From NCBI GenBank assembly GCA_937887565.1, contig CALABS010000069.1:77110-141109 (forward strand): a DNA stretch of 64,000 bases, in the 5' to 3' direction. Positions 59,314 to 64,000 of this stretch are shown piece after piece; the first letter of the stretch is position 1; each line of letters starts with the position of its first letter. Source of the stretch: an uncultured Rhodospirillaceae bacterium. GTDB lineage: Bacteria > Pseudomonadota > Alphaproteobacteria > Rhodospirillales > Magnetospirillaceae. Made by a program: the position numbers and the translations under genes. The notes beneath the pieces were generated by a model, which was not told where the DNA came from, ran no database searches, and saw only the letters and a program-made list of their open reading frames with translations.

Positions 59314-59451
59314 CCACAGAGACACAGAGGCACAGAGATAGCGTGCTGGGTGGTGACGATGTGGGTTACGAAAGCGATTGGTTATTGGATTGAGGGAGAT
59401 CACGGCGGCGCCATCTGACGGGTATCTCTGTGCCTCTGTGTCTCTGTGGTT
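59312..59451. repeat. Inverted-repeat element 1 (perfect 29-bp arms)
   Basis: Arms 59312-59340 and 59423-59451 are exact reverse complements of 29 bases (AACCACAGAGACACAGAGG...). The element is 140 bp and its arms are built of CACAGAG/GACACAGAG units. It overlaps the stop of the unknown gene and ends 24 bp before the GxxExxY gene. Confidence 0.92.
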
Positions 59452-59475
59452 ATTCTGCTTAAGGGTGCTCGCCGA

Positions 59476-59847
59476 ATGACCCGCGACCCGCTCACCGACC
59501 GGATCATCGGCCTCGCCATCGAGGTTCACCGGTCGCTGGGTCCGGGGTTGCTGGAGTCGGCCTACGAGGAGTGCTTGTGTTACGAGTTGAAGCGATCCGA
59601 CATCCCCTTCCGCCGACAGGTGCCGCTGCCGGTGGTGTACAAGGAAGTGAAGCTGGATTGCGGATACCGGATGGACGTGGTCGTTGATGACAAGCTGGTG
59701 GTCGAGTTGAAGACGGTCGAAAGGCTGGCTCCCGTCCACGACGCCCAGATCCTCACCTACCTCAGGCTCAGCGGCCTGCCGGTGGGTTTGCTGATGAGCT
59801 TCAACGTCGCGGTGTTGCGAGACGGGATAAAGCGGTTCGTGTTGTAA
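59476..59847 (+). CDS. GxxExxY protein (PDDEXK_3-like nuclease fold)
   Basis: 123 residues from ATG 59476. The name motif is GLLESAYEECL (G-x-x-E-x-x-Y). The PDDEXK-type core reads YRMDVVVDDKLVVELKTVER, with Asp in RMDVV and E-x-K in VELK at the expected spacing, and LTYLRLSGLPVGLLMSFNVA is the usual tail. The family is small, widespread and of unsettled function; a nuclease fold is predicted. It is enclosed by the inverted-repeat elements. Confidence 0.88.
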   Translation: MTRDPLTDRIIGLAIEVHRSLGPGLLESAYEECLCYELKRSDIPFRRQVPLPVVYKEVKLDCGYRMDVVVDDKLVVELKTVERLAPVHDAQILTYLRLSGLPVGLLMSFNVAVLRDGIKRFVL

Positions 59848-59856
59848 GGAATTGAA

Positions 59857-59972
59857 TACCCCAGAGGCACAGAGGCACTGAGAGATCGTGTCAGATTGCG
59901 CCGAAGTGGGAAGGTGGCAGTAGATTTCTCCTTTTGGAATATTCCTCTGTGTCTCTGTGCCTCTGTGGTTAA
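59857..59972. repeat. Inverted-repeat element 2
   Basis: Imperfect arms near 59857-59885 and 59944-59972, again of CAGAGGCACAGAGGCAC type. Its core shares TGCGCCGAAGTGGG with element 3, so the two are copies of one unit. Confidence 0.85.
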
Positions 59973-60010
59973 ATACCTGGCACCGGCGCGAGGTCAATGT
60001 TCCTTAAGAT

Positions 60011-60132
60011 TAGAGGCACAGAGGCACAGAGAGACCGTGCCGGACTGCGCCGAAGTGGGGAATTGGTTGGGGTCGGGCCTAGGAATTTCCTTCTGGAAGT
60101 TCTCTCTGTGTCTCTGTGCCTCTGTGGTTAAT
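60011..60132. repeat. Inverted-repeat element 3, immediately before carB
   Basis: Arms near 60011-60035 and 60103-60132. The core shares CCGTG and TGCGCCGAAGTGGG with element 2. It ends 26 bp before the carB start and forms the carB leader, where it could fold into a long hairpin. Confidence 0.85.
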
Positions 60133-60157
60133 GAATCTTTCCGCCGGAAGTAGGTCG

Positions 60158-63409
<3,252 letters not shown>

Positions 63410-63416
63410 GAGGCGA

Positions 63417-63442
63417 CAGGCCGCGCGGCCCCCGCGCGGCCT
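63417..63442 (+). terminator. Hairpin between carB and greA
   Basis: AGGCCGCGCGG and CCGCGCGGCCT form an 11-bp perfect stem 8 bp past the carB stop. No T run follows, so partial read-through into greA is likely. Confidence 0.6.
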
Positions 63443-63475
63443 GAAATCCGCCCGGAACGACTGGGGTTTCTCTCG

Positions 63476-63949
63476 ATGGAAAAGATCCCGATGACTCCCG
63501 CGGGCTTGGTCACGCTGGAGGAGGAGTTGAAGACTCTCAAGACCGTGGAGCGGCCGGCGGTGATCCGCCAGATCGCCGAGGCGCGCGAACACGGCGACCT
63601 GTCGGAGAACGCCGAGTACCACGCCGCGCGCGAGCGCCAGAGCTTCATCGAGGGCCGGGTGGCCGAGCTGGAGGACATCATCAGCCGCGCCCAGGTCATC
63701 GACGTTTCCCAACTGTCGGGCGACCAGGTCCGCTTCGGCGCCACCGTGACGCTAGCCGACGAGGATTCCGACGACGAGGTGGTCTACACCATCGTCGGCG
63801 CCCACGAGGCCGACATCAAGGCCGGCCGCATGTCGGTCCATTCGCCGCTGGCCCGCGCCATCATCGGCAAGCATATCGGCGACACCGTCGAGGTCAGCGC
63901 CCCGGGCGGTTCCAAGTCCTACGAGATCGTCGACGTCAAGTTCGTCTGA
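63476..63949 (+). CDS. greA: Transcription elongation factor GreA
   Basis: 157 residues: N-terminal coiled coil ([40 protein letters not shown] with the acidic tip DLSENAEY) and C-terminal FKBP-like domain ([40 protein letters not shown]). It rescues backtracked RNA polymerase by stimulating transcript cleavage. Following carB is the usual alphaproteobacterial order. The last 51 bases of the window after it contain no gene. Confidence 0.95.
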   Translation: MEKIPMTPAGLVTLEEELKTLKTVERPAVIRQIAEAREHGDLSENAEYHAARERQSFIEGRVAELEDIISRAQVIDVSQLSGDQVRFGATVTLADEDSDDEVVYTIVGAHEADIKAGRMSVHSPLARAIIGKHIGDTVEVSAPGGSKSYEIVDVKFV

Positions 63950-64000
63950 TACGGATTCCGGCTGATTCATTCTGACGGCCACCAGTGAAATCGGCTGTTG

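Noticed and set aside
59312..60132. Possible CRISPR array because of repeated CACAGAGGCACAG units
   Set aside because: Units are arranged as inverted pairs around unique cores, not as regular direct repeats with spacers, and no cas genes are near.

Overview
The window is high-GC chromosomal DNA from an alphaproteobacterium, most likely a member of the Rhodospirillales close to Magnetospirillum/Phaeospirillum. The clues are PHB genes, an EncFtn-type encapsulated ferritin, PetP/PetR-like regulators, chemoreceptors with PilZ or haem-binding sensor parts, SoxYZ, and alphaproteobacterial CarA/CarB, RpoD, DnaG and AspC. The organism call is inference from gene content; no rRNA is present.

Layout. 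1-7.1 kb is the end of an exopolysaccharide locus: a glycosyltransferase and an asparagine-synthase-like protein on +, facing a - strand operon of initiating sugar transferase, Wzz-like protein, ExeA-like ATPase and CpsD-like protein. Two of these proteins have lost their catalytic motifs. 7.3-12 kb holds a secreted protein with a hexanucleotide repeat in its signal peptide, then an MCP-PilZ / STAS / response regulator-SpoIIE signalling operon. 12.2-18.2 kb has soxYZ without other sox genes, a CBS protein, a PHB depolymerase, ettA and two uncharacterised genes. 18.3-25.8 kb holds a cation/acetate-type symporter with its small DUF4212 partner, a divergent CBS-DUF294 / exonuclease operon, and two pairs of small membrane-protein genes. 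26-32.2 kb holds an EF-G paralogue, an EncFtn gene without a visible encapsulin, a REP-like palindrome pair, a haem-type chemoreceptor and ilvE.

32.3-38.1 kb contains a petP-like MarR gene and a petR-like response regulator plus histidine kinase. A lower-GC four-gene operon lies between them on the opposite strand. It encodes a TrpXYZ-like ABC transporter and a small protein resembling the archaeal threonyl-tRNA synthetase editing domain. I consider this cassette the most novel item in the window.

38.1-47.2 kb holds a ParA-like ATPase, a phasin with a good promoter and a possible PhaR site, a TetR regulator, an archaeal/eukaryotic-type proS, aspC, a GAF protein and a copper-type TonB receptor with a DUF2946 protein. 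47.4-52.5 kb is a polymorphic-toxin/immunity island. It has a long toxin, a membrane immunity candidate, an orphan colicin-E3-like RNase cassette sharing an 84-bp near-identical segment with the long toxin, and a tandem DUF6980 protein. The island abuts the 3' end of a tRNA(CAU) gene.

52.6-64 kb is the housekeeping block rpoD-dnaG-yqeY (-) and carA-carB-greA (+). About 1.6 kb of accessory DNA separates carA from carB: an unknown HTH-containing gene, a GxxExxY (PDDEXK-like) gene and three inverted-repeat elements built from CACAGAGGCACAGAG-type arms.
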